A stretch of DNA of 64,000 nt, from NCBI GenBank assembly GCA_018417955.1, contig JACTVC010000022.1:372001-436000 (forward strand). The letters run 5' to 3'. The DNA comes from Laccaria trichodermophora. Its lineage: Eukaryota > Basidiomycota > Agaricomycetes > Agaricales > Hydnangiaceae. Under the pieces are notes generated by a model. The model saw only the letters and a list, made by a program, of their open reading frames with translations. It had not been told where the DNA came from and searched no databases. The position numbers and the translations under genes were made by a program. This document shows, piece by piece, positions 1 through 11,240 of the stretch (the stretch's first letter is position 1; each line of letters opens with the position of its first letter).

Positions 1-309
1 TCAACATGAATGGCCTCCTCTGGCTTGACAGCCAAGTTGGGCATGATGTGAAAAACTGATAATGTGGCAATAGCAATATGTAAAGTCATGGCAATCCTTC
101 AGCCATATCCCCACATGAACTTATAATTATGTTTTGAGATAGGACAGTAGGTACCAATATGAAAGGCTTAGAATAGCCTTTCCTAATGTGAAAGACAACT
201 TGTGCATGATGTCAAAAACTAATGCTGCAGCACTGGCAATATGTAAGATCATGTCAATCCTTCAACCTCATCCCCATAACCTAAACAAGGCCAAGGACAC
301 CATCATTTA

Positions 310-530
310 CATGTCAACTACACACTTTTGTAGTCTCAAAAAGCAGACACTACAAACTCTTCTAATGAAAAAGTGCACTACAAACTTTTGTAGTCTAAAA
401 AAGCAGACACTACACACTTTTTCAATGAAAAAGCAGACACTACAAAATTTTCCAATAAAAAAGCGCACACTACAAACTTTTGTAGTCTAAAAAGCGGACA
501 CTACAAACTTTTCTAATGACAAAAGTGGGC
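310..530 (+). repeat. Short interspersed TTTGTAGTCT / AAGCAGACACTACAAAC motif array
   Basis: About five imperfect copies of a roughly 40-nt unit are seen, built from TTTTGTAGTCT, AAAAAGCAGACACTAC and AAACTTTTCTAATG. The same motif array occurs at about 9420-9800 and, inverted, at about 8230-8620, always on the inner side of the palindromic element arms. It behaves as a subterminal repeat field of that element. Confidence 0.75.
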
Positions 531-1409
531 AGGACAACTTTTTATAATGGCTCTTATGCTCTCTTTTGCATAATATGTGCCATGTATGGGATGGATGGGC
601 TATTGGATAACCTTTTAGCCCTAACCCTAACTTTGTAGTCTAGGTCTGACTTTTGTAGTCTTTTGTAGTGTATCAGTAAAATTTGTAGTCTATGTCTGAC
701 TTTTGTAGTCTATATCTGACAATTCCTTTTCTAGGGCATGCACCTTCCTTTTTTGGTCATTTTTCCCACGATACAATAACTGTAGCCCTTTCTTTTAACT
801 TTCTAAATATACTGAAATCATATTGTTTGGTTTTGTTTTCATGGAGAAAAATGCAAAAAACAAAAAAAAAACACAACACTTTTGGGATTCCTTTACCTCA
901 TATATCCACAAGGGGAGCACTTCAGAACATAATTTAAACAGATTCAGGAAGCTACAGTGTAGGGCTACAACTTTCATTTTTTGACCATTTTTGGTAATTG
1001 GTCATGTGACCAATATCATGATATCCCCCAATGGACCCTGACAAATACAAATCTTGCAAATTTGAGTACTACCATCCCATATATTTTCTCTATTTTATTG
1101 CTATTTTTCTTTTAGAAAAGCGCACATTTCCATATTTAGAAGTGCGCTTTTGGACCCTGAAAACAGTGAGCAGACTGTGGGAAACAGTGAGGAGGCACAG
1201 TAGGGTAGGTATGAAATTGCCCCAGGCAAGGAATGAAATGGATGTGAAATATCCCAAGGCAAGAAATGAAATATCCCTGACAAAAAATGAAATGCCTAAA
1301 ACATCGCACCAGGAAAGCAATGAAATATAGCCCCAGGCAAGTAATGAAATATGGGATTAGGTAGAAATGAAATGGCTAAAACATCAAGGTAAGCAGGCAA
1401 TGAAATATG

Positions 1410-1915
1410 AGGCCAGGAAGAAATGAAATCACTAAAACATCGCACTAGGAGAGCAATGAAATATGGCACCAGGAAATCAATGAAATATAGGGCTGGGTAG
1501 GAATGAAATAGCTAAAACATCACACTAGGAAGCAATGAAATATGGCACCAGGCAAGCAATGAAATATAGGGCTGGGTAGGAATGAAATAGCTAAAACATC
1601 GCACTAGGAGAGCAATGAAATATGGCACCAGGCAAGCAATGAAATATAGGGCTGGGTAGGAATGAAATAGCTAAAACATCGCACTAGGAAGCAATGAAAT
1701 ATGGCACCAGGCAAGCAATGAAATATAGGGCTGGGTAGGAATGAAATAGCTAAAACATCGCACTAGGAAGCAATGAAATATGGCACCAGGCAAGCAATGA
1801 AATATAGGGCTGGGTAGGAATGAAATAGCTAAAACATCGCACTAGGAAGCAATGAAATATGGCACCAGGCAAGCAATGAAATATAGGGCTGGGTAGGAAT
1901 GAAATAGCAAATGAA
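1410..1915 (+). repeat. 79-80 bp tandem repeat (about six copies)
   Basis: The segment beginning GGCTGGGTAGGAATGAAATA recurs at about 1491, 1570, 1650, 1729, 1808 and 1887, a period of 79-80 bp with few mismatches. Each unit contains several GAAATGAAAT/GCAATGAAAT cores. The array sits where the second copy of the element carries a 102-bp array, so this part of the element family expands independently in each copy. Confidence 0.85.
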
Positions 1916-2080
1916 ATGGAAATGAAATCAAGGTTGGAATGATTGACAGGGAGCTGGGATAAATGACATAGGCTAGGAAAATGAAATTGAAATGATTTCA
2001 TAAGTTTGCCTAGGCATTTCATATCATAAAAAACCTTGGCTGCAAATAAATGACTGTGCTGACAGTTGCCAGTTTTATAT

Positions 2081-2966
2081 GATTTAAATGGTAGGTACCA
2101 CTCCTTGGATCAAGATCTTTCCGAATCTTGAGGGTGTTATCATCAAAGCAGCGGACTCGCAACCTAATTTGTCGTGGAGCCCGATGATCCACGCATACTT
2201 AGTGAATTCATCTGCTATGCTGCCCCGTCTCAACATGTTCAAATTCTCAACTGGGGGGGGTAATTACTCGGTTTGGGCCCCATATAACAGACTTACACCC
2301 GAAAGCAATACATGGGTTGAATTATAACTCATTCTAGCGCAAGTCGTCATGTCTATAGTACTACTGTAGGTACTACATGTAATATATAATATCATCGTGT
2401 ATCAGCAACCCTTGTTCGAATTTTCTTACACAAGTTGCACCGGGCCGCTATAGATTGCTTATCAGGACCAGAAACACGAATCGGCGAATAATCGGTGGCT
2501 TTAGAATTTTCGGTGTTTGCCCGAAAATTGCAAGGCTGCCCTAAACCAGACTGGGTATATTACGTTTCTCTCAGTCATGCGTTTCTTTTTCCACTCACTC
2601 ACTCACGCCCACTCACTCACGCCTACTCACTCACGCCTACTCACTCACGCCTACTCACTCACTCAAGTCACTCACTCTCGCCTTACTTCCTCCTTCGTAG
2701 AATCCCTTTCTCGTCCTCAATTTAGTAGTGTTCGAGTAGTAGTATAGTAGTAGTATAGTAGTACCGTAGATTACAAAAAGGATAATAAAGAGCGAAAGAG
2801 AATAATAAAGCTGAAAACAAAAAGCAAGGTACCGGCGATCCAAGGGCATAACAACGCCCTGTCGTCAATCAAGGGGCACCCAGAAAAAGTGCTCAGTTGA
2901 CATCCGTGTCTATTGTTATTTTGGGCATATATCTGTAAAGCGCCAGACGCGCTCAAATAAAGAAAC
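2081..2966. other. Intergenic stretch, no gene recognised
   Basis: No coding pattern with splice support is visible. A TATAGTA-rich piece near 2350-2375 resembles the sequence just upstream of the SPT5-like gene near 4728-4750, perhaps a small duplicated promoter fragment. A GTAGTAGTATAGTAGTAG microsatellite lies near 2733-2763. Confidence 0.5.
2592..2680 (+). repeat. 14-bp minisatellite (ACTCACTCACGCCT)
   Basis: Four to five near-perfect copies of ACTCACTCACGCCT are followed by degenerate CTCACT repeats. It sits about 290 bp upstream of the WD40 start codon. Confidence 0.9.
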
Positions 2967-4588
2967 ATGAATTTCACCTCATTGCCCAAGGTGCGAGGCC
3001 TTTCTCAAAACTGCCTCTGCCCGTCTGACGTCTCTCTGTTTAGTTTGAACAGAAACAGACCCTCGTGCGCCACACCAAACCTCTCAATACCATCCAGATT
3101 AGCTCCGACGGCACTCGTCTCCTAAGCGGCGGTTGTAATTTTTCTACAATCGTGTACTACTACACACTGACTTGAGTGGAGCAGGGGACGACAGACTTCT
3201 GGTTGTGTGGGACTTGCAATGCGGCCAGGAAGCTCAAGTAATATCAGTGGTATTCAACGGTCCTGTTTGCGCGGCTGTGTGGGCCCCTCCAGCAGATCAC
3301 CCAACAGCAATGTTTGCATTTGGATGTTGCGATGGGACATTGTTCGTTTACCATCAGCCAATTCCAGAAGTAAGCAAACCGTTCTCCGCTCCTTCTCACT
3401 CACTTAAGCTGACGCTCACCAACGGCTCAAATATGAATACGCCTCTGGCACTGATGCACATGATGGCAGGATCGAAGATGTTGCATATGACCCTCAACAG
3501 AGCCGACTTGCAACTGCAGGGGATGGATGTGTCAAGGTGTGGAACCTTGATCCTCAAGGTATTAGTATTATAGCATTACGACCCTTATCATTTCACTCAC
3601 CAACGCCAGGACTCGTTACGAACATTGCCTGCGTTCCGGCGGGGCCTTTTATTGCTAGGAGTGTTTCCTTCTACGACAAGGGTCAGAATCTCTTGATCTG
3701 TTACTTGGAGTCTCATGAAGTGTGCGTTTCTTCCACCAGTTTCAAAGATTTAATGATGACCTTTCATTAGACTTAGCTACAAGATTGAGCCTTGGGCCCT
3801 GCAATGGAGACGTCAACTCCCTACTTGAATGTAAGTTCAGCCGGTACCCTCCTTTCGTTTTGATTTTGTAACTTCTCCACAGTGGCCACGCGGTTGTCGC
3901 GGCCGACAATCGGTCTCTCATTGTGTCTAATTTAGTTGATGGGGTCGATGTTTACTCAATCCCACCACTTCACCCAACAAGATCTTTTCAACACCCAATC
4001 CATACCAACGTCCCCCTAGTTGTCGCTTCAGCTCTGGGAGGTGTTTTAATTATGGTTGGTAGTGATGACGGCTCCCCTCGACTCTTCAACATCAATACCG
4101 GCTTGTTCTGCGCTGCGCTCCGTCATGCACCATGTACGTCGGTTGTGTCTTACTCTCAAGCGCTATTTTCTGAAACTATCATTCTTCAGCGGGCCTGGTT
4201 CAGATTGTCGATGTTAGTTGATCAAGATCAGAAATTGGTTTTATGCTAAACGATCGATGATAGGCTCACTCCATCGGAAATCATTGTCTTTTGGCCACAG
4301 GTTCAACGGATATCGACGTCAACATTAAGATTTGGCGCACAGTTGCGGTATGTCTGTTCATCAGCTTTTTGATTCAATAACATTTATTTTTGTTTTATCT
4401 AGCCTGACGAAGAACAGGGTGTAGAACGCCCGGTTCCACCACCTCGATTAACATCTATTGGGCTATGGCAGTTTATCTTAATTATTATCCTGTCCTTGTT
4501 CACGCAGGTTCTCATAGCTACTATTTCGAAGGACACACTATCTAAATATGTAACCCAATTGTTACTGCATATTCCTAGAGGTTTGTAG
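2967..4588 (+). CDS. WD40-repeat protein with C-terminal membrane segment
   Basis: This is a multi-exon gene. It starts at ATG 2967 (MNFTSLPK), and the next exon contains a blade typical of WD40 proteins, with VRHTKPLNTIQISSDGTRLL joining GAGDDRLLVVWDL. Further blades follow: RLATAGDGCVKVWNL near 3510-3550, SGHAVVAADNRSLIVSNLVDG near 3890-3940, and a final VNIKIWRT near 4320-4350. After a proline-rich linker there is one hydrophobic stretch (LWQFILIIILSLFTQ, about 4465-4510), probably a membrane anchor, and the frame stops at 4588. Exons are joined through GT-AG introns of about 45-90 nt. WD40 proteins are scaffolds, and no catalytic role is implied. Several small exon borders are uncertain, and a splice defect near 4220-4300 cannot be excluded. 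The SPT5-like gene follows in the same direction. Confidence 0.65.
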
Positions 4589-7069
4589 TCTTAGGTTGAG
4601 TGGAGAATTGCGAAGGTCAACATCACGTGACCTTTTGTGAACCTGCCCTCAACACTGATGCCTCAAACCCTGATCGCTTGTTTTCTGTTTTCTTTTTCTC
4701 AAACTCATTAGCACAAGTCGCAAGTTGTTATGTCTATAGTAGTAGGTACTAACAGTTGTGCTCCCAATTTAGTCTTACTAGAATCAAATCAGAGCTCTTC
4801 GTCCCAAAGTCAAGGCAAAAAACGCGCGCGCGAAGTTTGTATCATACTGAGATGCCAAGGAATCCTAACATTTATCGTCACTCCAGGACCCGGAATCGCG
4901 CATGAACCGCTTTGTCGATGTGGAGGCCGCAGAGACCGACACCGAGGAATGTGAAGATGAATTAGATGGTAGTTTGGGTGCGTGTGCATCCAATCTTTTC
5001 GTTTTGAGTCTCACGCACTTATGTAGACTCGTTGATCGACGATAACGAGTCGGAGTCCGAGGATGCCGGTGATTCGCTGATCACCCATGCCCTGTTGGCG
5101 AAGGCGTTTCGTGAAGACGAGTCTGGAGTGGGCTCAAAATGGCATTCATTAGTTCAGCGTGCTCACGAACGTGCATCAACCTCTACGCCTATCGCAGTAG
5201 GGCGATCTTCTCCTGAACCCAGGGCAATTCACGATAACGATAATTTGTGGGAGGTACCATGCAAAGTGCGTAATTCTTTTATACAGCGCGGACGAGTTAC
5301 AAGCACGTCAGCAGGTCGGTTACGAGGAAATGACTGTGTTCAACATCATGAAGTGGGCGCTAAATGACGAAATCCCTGCGATAGGAGCATTATCCGTGTT
5401 TGGACGTGCGACCCTTCCTGGGCGAGTTTTCATTGAAGCGCCTTCAATAGAGGATGCCAAGAGAATGCTCGCTCATGTCCCCCATGTTACTCCGAACAAA
5501 ACAAAACCCATTCCTGGTGATAACTACCTGAAGTGCTTGACCGAAGGGAACACCTACACTCCAACGCTCCATCATTGGGTCAGATTGCGGCGTCCGAGAC
5601 TATACAAAGGCGATATCGCCCTGATAAGATATGTTGACGAGCGGTCTCTCCTGATCGACGTCACTGTTGTCCCTCAGCACAACTTTACTGAAAACAAGAA
5701 AACCTCTGGACGCCCACCACAGAAGTTAATGAATGTGTTTGAAGTGGGACACCTTCTCGGTCCTAGCAGCGTTTCTGCAAGAAATTGGCGGTTCCAGATC
5801 ACAGACCCAAAAGGTTGCGAACAAGTATATTGCGAATGTGGTCACCTACTACTCCACGAACTCGACACAAACTCTTACATCCCAGTGGAGGCAATGCCCA
5901 CCATCGCTGAACTGGAGATGTTCAAGCCTTCTTATGATGTTCCAGAGAAAGTTCTGACTAAAACTCGGGACAGAATCATGCTAGAGTGTCTCCGGTTCGG
6001 AGATCAGGTTAAGATTCTCGTTGGAGAGTATCAGGGATTATTGGGAGAAGTCGAAGCAATTGACGGCTTGGAAGTTCAGGTCACTATACCCACACAGGGC
6101 GTCACTCAGGGGATTTTGATGCCCTATCTACGAAGAAACTTCCAGATTGGGGATGAGGTCCAGATTATGACAGACCCGAATCCCGGGTTTATAGGATGGG
6201 TGACGGCTGTTGAGTCTGGAATTGAAGGCGATTCAAAAATTTCCATTGTTAACATTTCGCAGGAGAAAGAGGTAGTGTTTACGGGTCGAGAGGTCCTTAC
6301 TTGTAGCTTACCCTGTTTAGGTTAGGACATTGTGTTCAAAGGTCAAATTTTATTCCTCGCCATTTGTGTGGACAACAATACGTCCAATACCGCCCCCACC
6401 CCCGAACAGGCAGTACGCAATCGTCAAAACGATCAACAAAAAAAGGAAGCAGGATCCCGATGAAGGCCGGAAAGTCAGAATAAACGAAAATCCCAACCGC
6501 CGATATGAAGGCAAAGAAGTAGGCGTGGTTCACGGGAATTTTAAAGGTTACCACGGAAGAATCAAATCTACGACCCCGCAAGGAGACGCACAGGTTGAGC
6601 TGAATGCTACAGCTGTGTCCAGAATGAGAGTTGAATGTTTTCCTCTCATCCATTTACGCATTCTGTAAGTTCATCTTTCATTTTGACTCAATTGACTCAT
6701 AGCTTTCGCAGCCAGAAAAACGATATGCTTTTGGGGCCGCTCTCTGAATTTCGCAACATCTCCCAATTGACAGCTCCCACCGTAAAAGAGGCAGGACCGT
6801 CATCTCTCATATGCTCGACTCCTCTTCCACTCCCCACAGATATACCAGGAAGTCCAGCATGGGACCCTTCGTCAAGAACACCTCGGCAAAACGAGGATGA
6901 GGGGGATGAAACGCCGCCAGAGGCAGTTCCGTATTGGTTGGCCGATGAAACTTTCAAAAAGTACAAATTCAGATTGATAGTACATGATCCATCAAAACGG
7001 TATGAAGGGGGGATTTACCATGGCAAGTATGCGCAATTCTTGTCCGCAATTGACTGGTGGCTACCACTT

Positions 7070-8697
7070 TTTATGATTAATCAATGGCAATGCCAATGGT
7101 CATCTCAAACGAACTGTCACAAAGTTTATGAGAGGCATCTCATTAGGATGTCCTATCTATTTCAATCATATAATTGTCAGAACTTTTCATAAACTATGGG
7201 GAAGTTTTGAGATGTATTTCATAAGTCTTCCTGCTGATTTCATTGTCAATTTCATAACCATTCCATGGCGACGTCATTGCACTTTCATTAGAACCTAAGG
7301 CTCTTTCATTATTAGTGTATGGGTTATTTCATTATTGATCTCATTGGCAATTTCATTTAGATATCCAACACTTTCATTGGAATTTCATTGGATATTTCAT
7401 TAATATTTCATGTGATTTCATTGTGCTTTTCATAACTAATGCCCTGCGCTTTCAATAACTATTTCATTAGAAATGTTGGGGCCTCTCATTGCAATTTTCA
7501 TAACTAATGCCTTGTGCTTTCAATAGCTATTTCATTAGAAATGTTGGGCCCTCTCATTGTGATTTTTCATTACTATTTCAGGCAATTTCATTGCACTTTT
7601 CATAACTATTGTCCTGTGCTTTCAATAGATATTTCATTAGAAATGTTGGGGCCTCTCATTGCGATTTTTCATTAATAATACAGGCGATTTCATTGCACTT
7701 TTCATAACTAATGCCCTGTGCTTTCAATAGATATTTCATTAGAAATGTTGGGGCCTTTCATTGTGATTTTTCATTAATAATTCAGGTGATTTCATTGCAC
7801 TTTTCATAACTAATGCCCTATGCTTTCAATAGATATTTCATTCTTATCCCCAGAATATTTCATTGCACATTTCATATGGGTCTCTGGTGCTTTCATTTTA
7901 CCTTTCAGGGTCCATCCAATCAGATGTTGACATGATGGTCACTGACCCATTACCCAAAATGGTCAAAAAACAAAAGTTGAAGCCCTGCACCATAGCTTCC
8001 AGAATCTGTTTGAATTATGTCCTAGAGTGCTCCCATTGTAAAGATATGAGGTTAAAGATTTTTTACACCACTGGCTTTTTTTTTGTTTTTTGTGTTTTTC
8101 TCCATGAAAACAACACCAAACAATGAGATTTCAACATATTTAGAGAGCTATGAGAAGCAGCTACAATTATTGTATTGTGGGAAATTTGACCAAAAAAGGA
8201 AGGTGCATACCCAACAACAGAAATTGACACTGACAGACTACAAAAGTCAGTGATAGACTACAATATTTACTAACAGACTACCAAAGACTACAAAAAGTCA
8301 GACATAGACTACAAAGTTTACTAATAGACCACAAAAGACTACAACAATTGGATACAGACTATATAGAAAAGTTAGTAGTGTCTGCTTTTTTTCATTACAA
8401 AAGTTAGTAGTGTCCACTTTTTTAAACTATAAATGTTTGTAATGTCCACTTTTTTAGACTACAACAGTTAGTAATGTCTGCTTTTTCAGATGACACAATT
8501 TAGTAGTGTGTGCTTTTTCAGACTACAAAAGTCAGTAGTGTCTGCTTTTTCATTACAACACTTTGTAGTGTCTACTTTTTTAGACTACAAAAGTTTGTAG
8601 ACTGCTTTTCTAAAATATAATTTATAGTGTCCTTGACTGTGGATGGATTTTACCATTACTGCATCACTGGTTTTGACATCATGCCCAAGGTTGTCTT
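7070..8697 (+). repeat. Left arm of the 3.9 kb palindrome
   Basis: This is the reverse complement of 9336-10963. From outside in it holds a terminal segment, a field of TTTCATT-rich tandem units of about 102 bp (about 7423-7843), a non-repetitive block (7860-8220), and the TTTGTAGTCT-type motif array in reverse orientation (8230-8620). Confidence 0.9.
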
Positions 8698-9335
8698 TCA
8701 TCTCTTTTCATATGAGAACCCACAATACCATCTCTGACCTCAATCAATGTGAAGTGTTCACTCTGAACTTCTCACATAGCTGAAGCCAAGAGGGAAGGAG
8801 GAAGCAAGAATGGGTGGATCTGTGATCAACACCCATAAGTGAGCAGTGAGCAGTTACAAAATACTCAGCTGGCCCAACATAATTATGCATACTGTAGGAA
8901 GTACAGATATACAAAGCACTACATGTAGTGCAAGAGGATGGCAAGATTGCTGACAAGATGGTGGTTCAAGGCAAAAGATCAATTAATTATGTAAGATATC
9001 CAAATCTAGCTATATACCACTGTTTGACTATGGCCTCTGGGCATTCCCTTCCAATCCTGTATTACAGTCAACCTTCTATCCATATGAGCAGCCAATGTTT
9101 TATGTCTGACTATAGACATTAGCAAGAGTTAATGATAGAGGGCAGTCTGGTCTTCTCTTTGACAATCTTCATCCAGGATTCAGGTTGAAGACAAGGTGGA
9201 ACATAGTTGACCTTTTCTATCACCACTCAACTCATCATCCATCCAGTATTGTAACTCACTTGAAAGTTGACTATTGTTGGAGCTAGGATGGTAGCTAGTA
9301 ATATGAAAATACAGTACAGCCTCCATTGATGTGAA

Positions 9336-10963
9336 CAACAGACAAACTTGGGCATGATATCAAAACCAATGAGGTAGTAATTATAAAATGTCAAATCTCA
9401 ATCATATTCCCATAAACCTATTCGTAGTGAAGAACTGTATACACTATATATCAGAAAAGCAGTATACAAACTTTTGTAGCCCAAAAAAGTGGACACTACT
9501 AAATTGTGTATTGTGAAAAAGCAGACATTACTAACTTTTGTAGTGTAAGAAGTGGACACTACTAACTTCTGTAGTCTGAAAAAGTGGACATTACAAACAT
9601 TTATAGTTTAAAAAAGTGGACACTACTAACTTTTGTAATGAAAAAAAGCAGACACTACTAACTTTTCTATATAGTCTGTATCCAATTGTTGTAGTCTTTT
9701 GTGGTCTATTAGTAAACTTTGTAGTCTATGTCTGACTTTTTGTAGTCTTTGGTAGTCTGTTAGTAAATATTGTAGTCTATCACTGACTTTTGTAGTCTGT
9801 CAGTGTCAATTTCTGTTGTTGGGTATGCACCTTCCTTTTTTGGTCAAATTTCCCACAATACAATAATTGTAGCTGCTTCTCATAGCTCTCTAAATATGTT
9901 GAAATCTCATTGTTTGGTGTTGTTTTCATGGAGAAAAACACAAAAAACAAAAAAAAAGCCAGTGGTGTAAAAAATCTTTAACCTCATATCTTTACAATGG
10001 GAGCACTCTAGGACATAATTCAAACAGATTCTGGAAGCTATGGTGCAGGGCTTCAACTTTTGTTTTTTGACCATTTTGGGTAATGGGTCAGTGACCATCA
10101 TGTCAACATCTGATTGGATGGACCCTGAAAGGTAAAATGAAAGCACCAGAGACCCATATGAAATGTGCAATGAAATATTCTGGGGATAAGAATGAAATAT
10201 CTATTGAAAGCATAGGGCATTAGTTATGAAAAGTGCAATGAAATCACCTGAATTATTAATGAAAAATCACAATGAAAGGCCCCAACATTTCTAATGAAAT
10301 ATCTATTGAAAGCACAGGGCATTAGTTATGAAAAGTGCAATGAAATCGCCTGTATTATTAATGAAAAATCGCAATGAGAGGCCCCAACATTTCTAATGAA
10401 ATATCTATTGAAAGCACAGGACAATAGTTATGAAAAGTGCAATGAAATTGCCTGAAATAGTAATGAAAAATCACAATGAGAGGGCCCAACATTTCTAATG
10501 AAATAGCTATTGAAAGCACAAGGCATTAGTTATGAAAATTGCAATGAGAGGCCCCAACATTTCTAATGAAATAGTTATTGAAAGCGCAGGGCATTAGTTA
10601 TGAAAAGCACAATGAAATCACATGAAATATTAATGAAATATCCAATGAAATTCCAATGAAAGTGTTGGATATCTAAATGAAATTGCCAATGAGATCAATA
10701 ATGAAATAACCCATACACTAATAATGAAAGAGCCTTAGGTTCTAATGAAAGTGCAATGAAGTCGCCATGGAATGGTTATGAAATTGACAATGAAATCAGC
10801 AGGAAGACTTATGAAATACATCTCAAAACTTCCCCATAGTTTATGAAAAGTTCTGACAATTATATGATTGAAATAGATAGGACATCCTAATGAGATGCCT
10901 CTCATAAACTTTGTGACAGTTCGTTTGAGATGACCATTGGCATTGCCATTGTTTTATCATAAA
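9336..10963 (-). repeat. Right arm of the 3.9 kb palindrome
   Basis: This is the mirror image of the left arm. The 102-bp tandem units are easy to see: CTATTGAAAGCA starts at about 10201, 10303, 10405 and 10507, followed by a shortened unit near 10576. Each unit also carries AGTTATGAAAAGTGCAATG and CCCCAACATTTCTAATG. Confidence 0.9.
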
Positions 10964-11240
10964 TATTGGTTCCCACTGGTGCGCAATTGGTGGTAGTATT
11001 GCGAAGGTCTCAATCAACTTCAAAACCCCAGAAATACCATTACAATATCTGCTGCCCCTCCATCCAACGATGGAGGGGGAACTCGTTGTGCCACTTAGCG
11101 GTCAGCTTCTGAAGGTCGCGAAATACAAGAATGGTTGATGTGCTTTGAAAGATCCAACAAAACCACTTCCGCGGCTCAAAAATTATGAACCACCTACCAT
11201 GCAATCTGACCAGTTAGCCTCAGTGACAGGGATGATTTAG

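Larger units (their letters stand above)
1..2080 (+). mobile_element. Outer arm of a large palindromic (foldback-like) element, cut by the window edge
   Basis: This AT-rich stretch follows the same order as the right arm of the palindrome at 9336-10963. First comes a GGGCATGATGT segment, then an array of TTTGTAGTCT/AAAAAGCAGACACTAC motifs (about 310-720). Next is a conserved block (about 720-1040, matching about 9820-10130), and then a GAAATGAAAT-rich tandem array. The match is clear but diverged, so this is an older copy of the same family. Its mirror arm, if present, lies left of the window. The outer end is placed near 2080 by loss of the GAAATGAAAT pattern and is approximate. No transposase reading frame is visible. 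Short open frames across it are repeat translations. Confidence 0.7.
7070..10963. mobile_element. Complete large palindromic element, 3.9 kb, no transposase
   Basis: Position x pairs with position 18033-x over about 1.63 kb on each side. Arms run about 7070-8697 and 9336-10963, leaving a spacer of about 640 bp. Stretches compared base by base are nearly identical; an 87-codon open frame appears in mirror image in both arms (7863-8126 and 9907-10170) with the same translation. The ends read TTTTATGATTA... and ...TTTTATCATAAA. The flanks GGCTACCAC (left) and GGTTCCCAC (right) agree at 7 of 9 bases, a possible decayed 9-bp target duplication, as Mutator-like elements make. Nothing in the spacer looks like a transposase, so this is a non-autonomous foldback-type element. 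It interrupts the SPT5-like gene. The 87-codon frame is unlikely to be a gene. Confidence 0.85.
4730..11240 (+). pseudogene. SPT5/KOW-domain-like gene split by a 3.9 kb transposable element
   Basis: Exons before the element encode an acidic N-terminus (EDELDDSLIDDNESESED, about 4960-5070). An NGN-like region follows near 5380-5480 (GRVFIEAPSIEDAKRML), then several KOW-type modules: near 5610, near 5995-6080 (FGDQVKILVGEYQGLLGEVE), near 6150 and near 6500-6560 (GKEVGVVHGNFKGYHGRI). This is the layout of the transcription elongation factor Spt5, but it is divergent and shorter, so a paralog rather than the housekeeping gene. The last KOW exon ends near 7030 (KRYEGGIYHGK), just before the palindromic element. 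Coding similarity resumes at about 11001 (IAKVSINFKTPEIPLQYLLP) and meets an in-frame TGA at 11136, yet the same frame stays open and protein-like to a TAG at 11238. The element may lie in an intron (donor near 7030, acceptor near 10997). Even then the TGA makes an intact product unlikely. Confidence 0.7.

Noticed and set aside
608..621. CCCTAACCCTAAC as an interstitial telomere repeat
   Set aside because: It is only about two units inside an AT-rich element, too short to distinguish from chance.
7863..8126. 87-codon open frame, repeated in mirror image at 9907-10170, as a conserved small protein
   Set aside because: Identity follows from the palindrome itself. The diverged copy at 1-2080 does not keep the frame, and the composition is that of AT-rich non-coding DNA.
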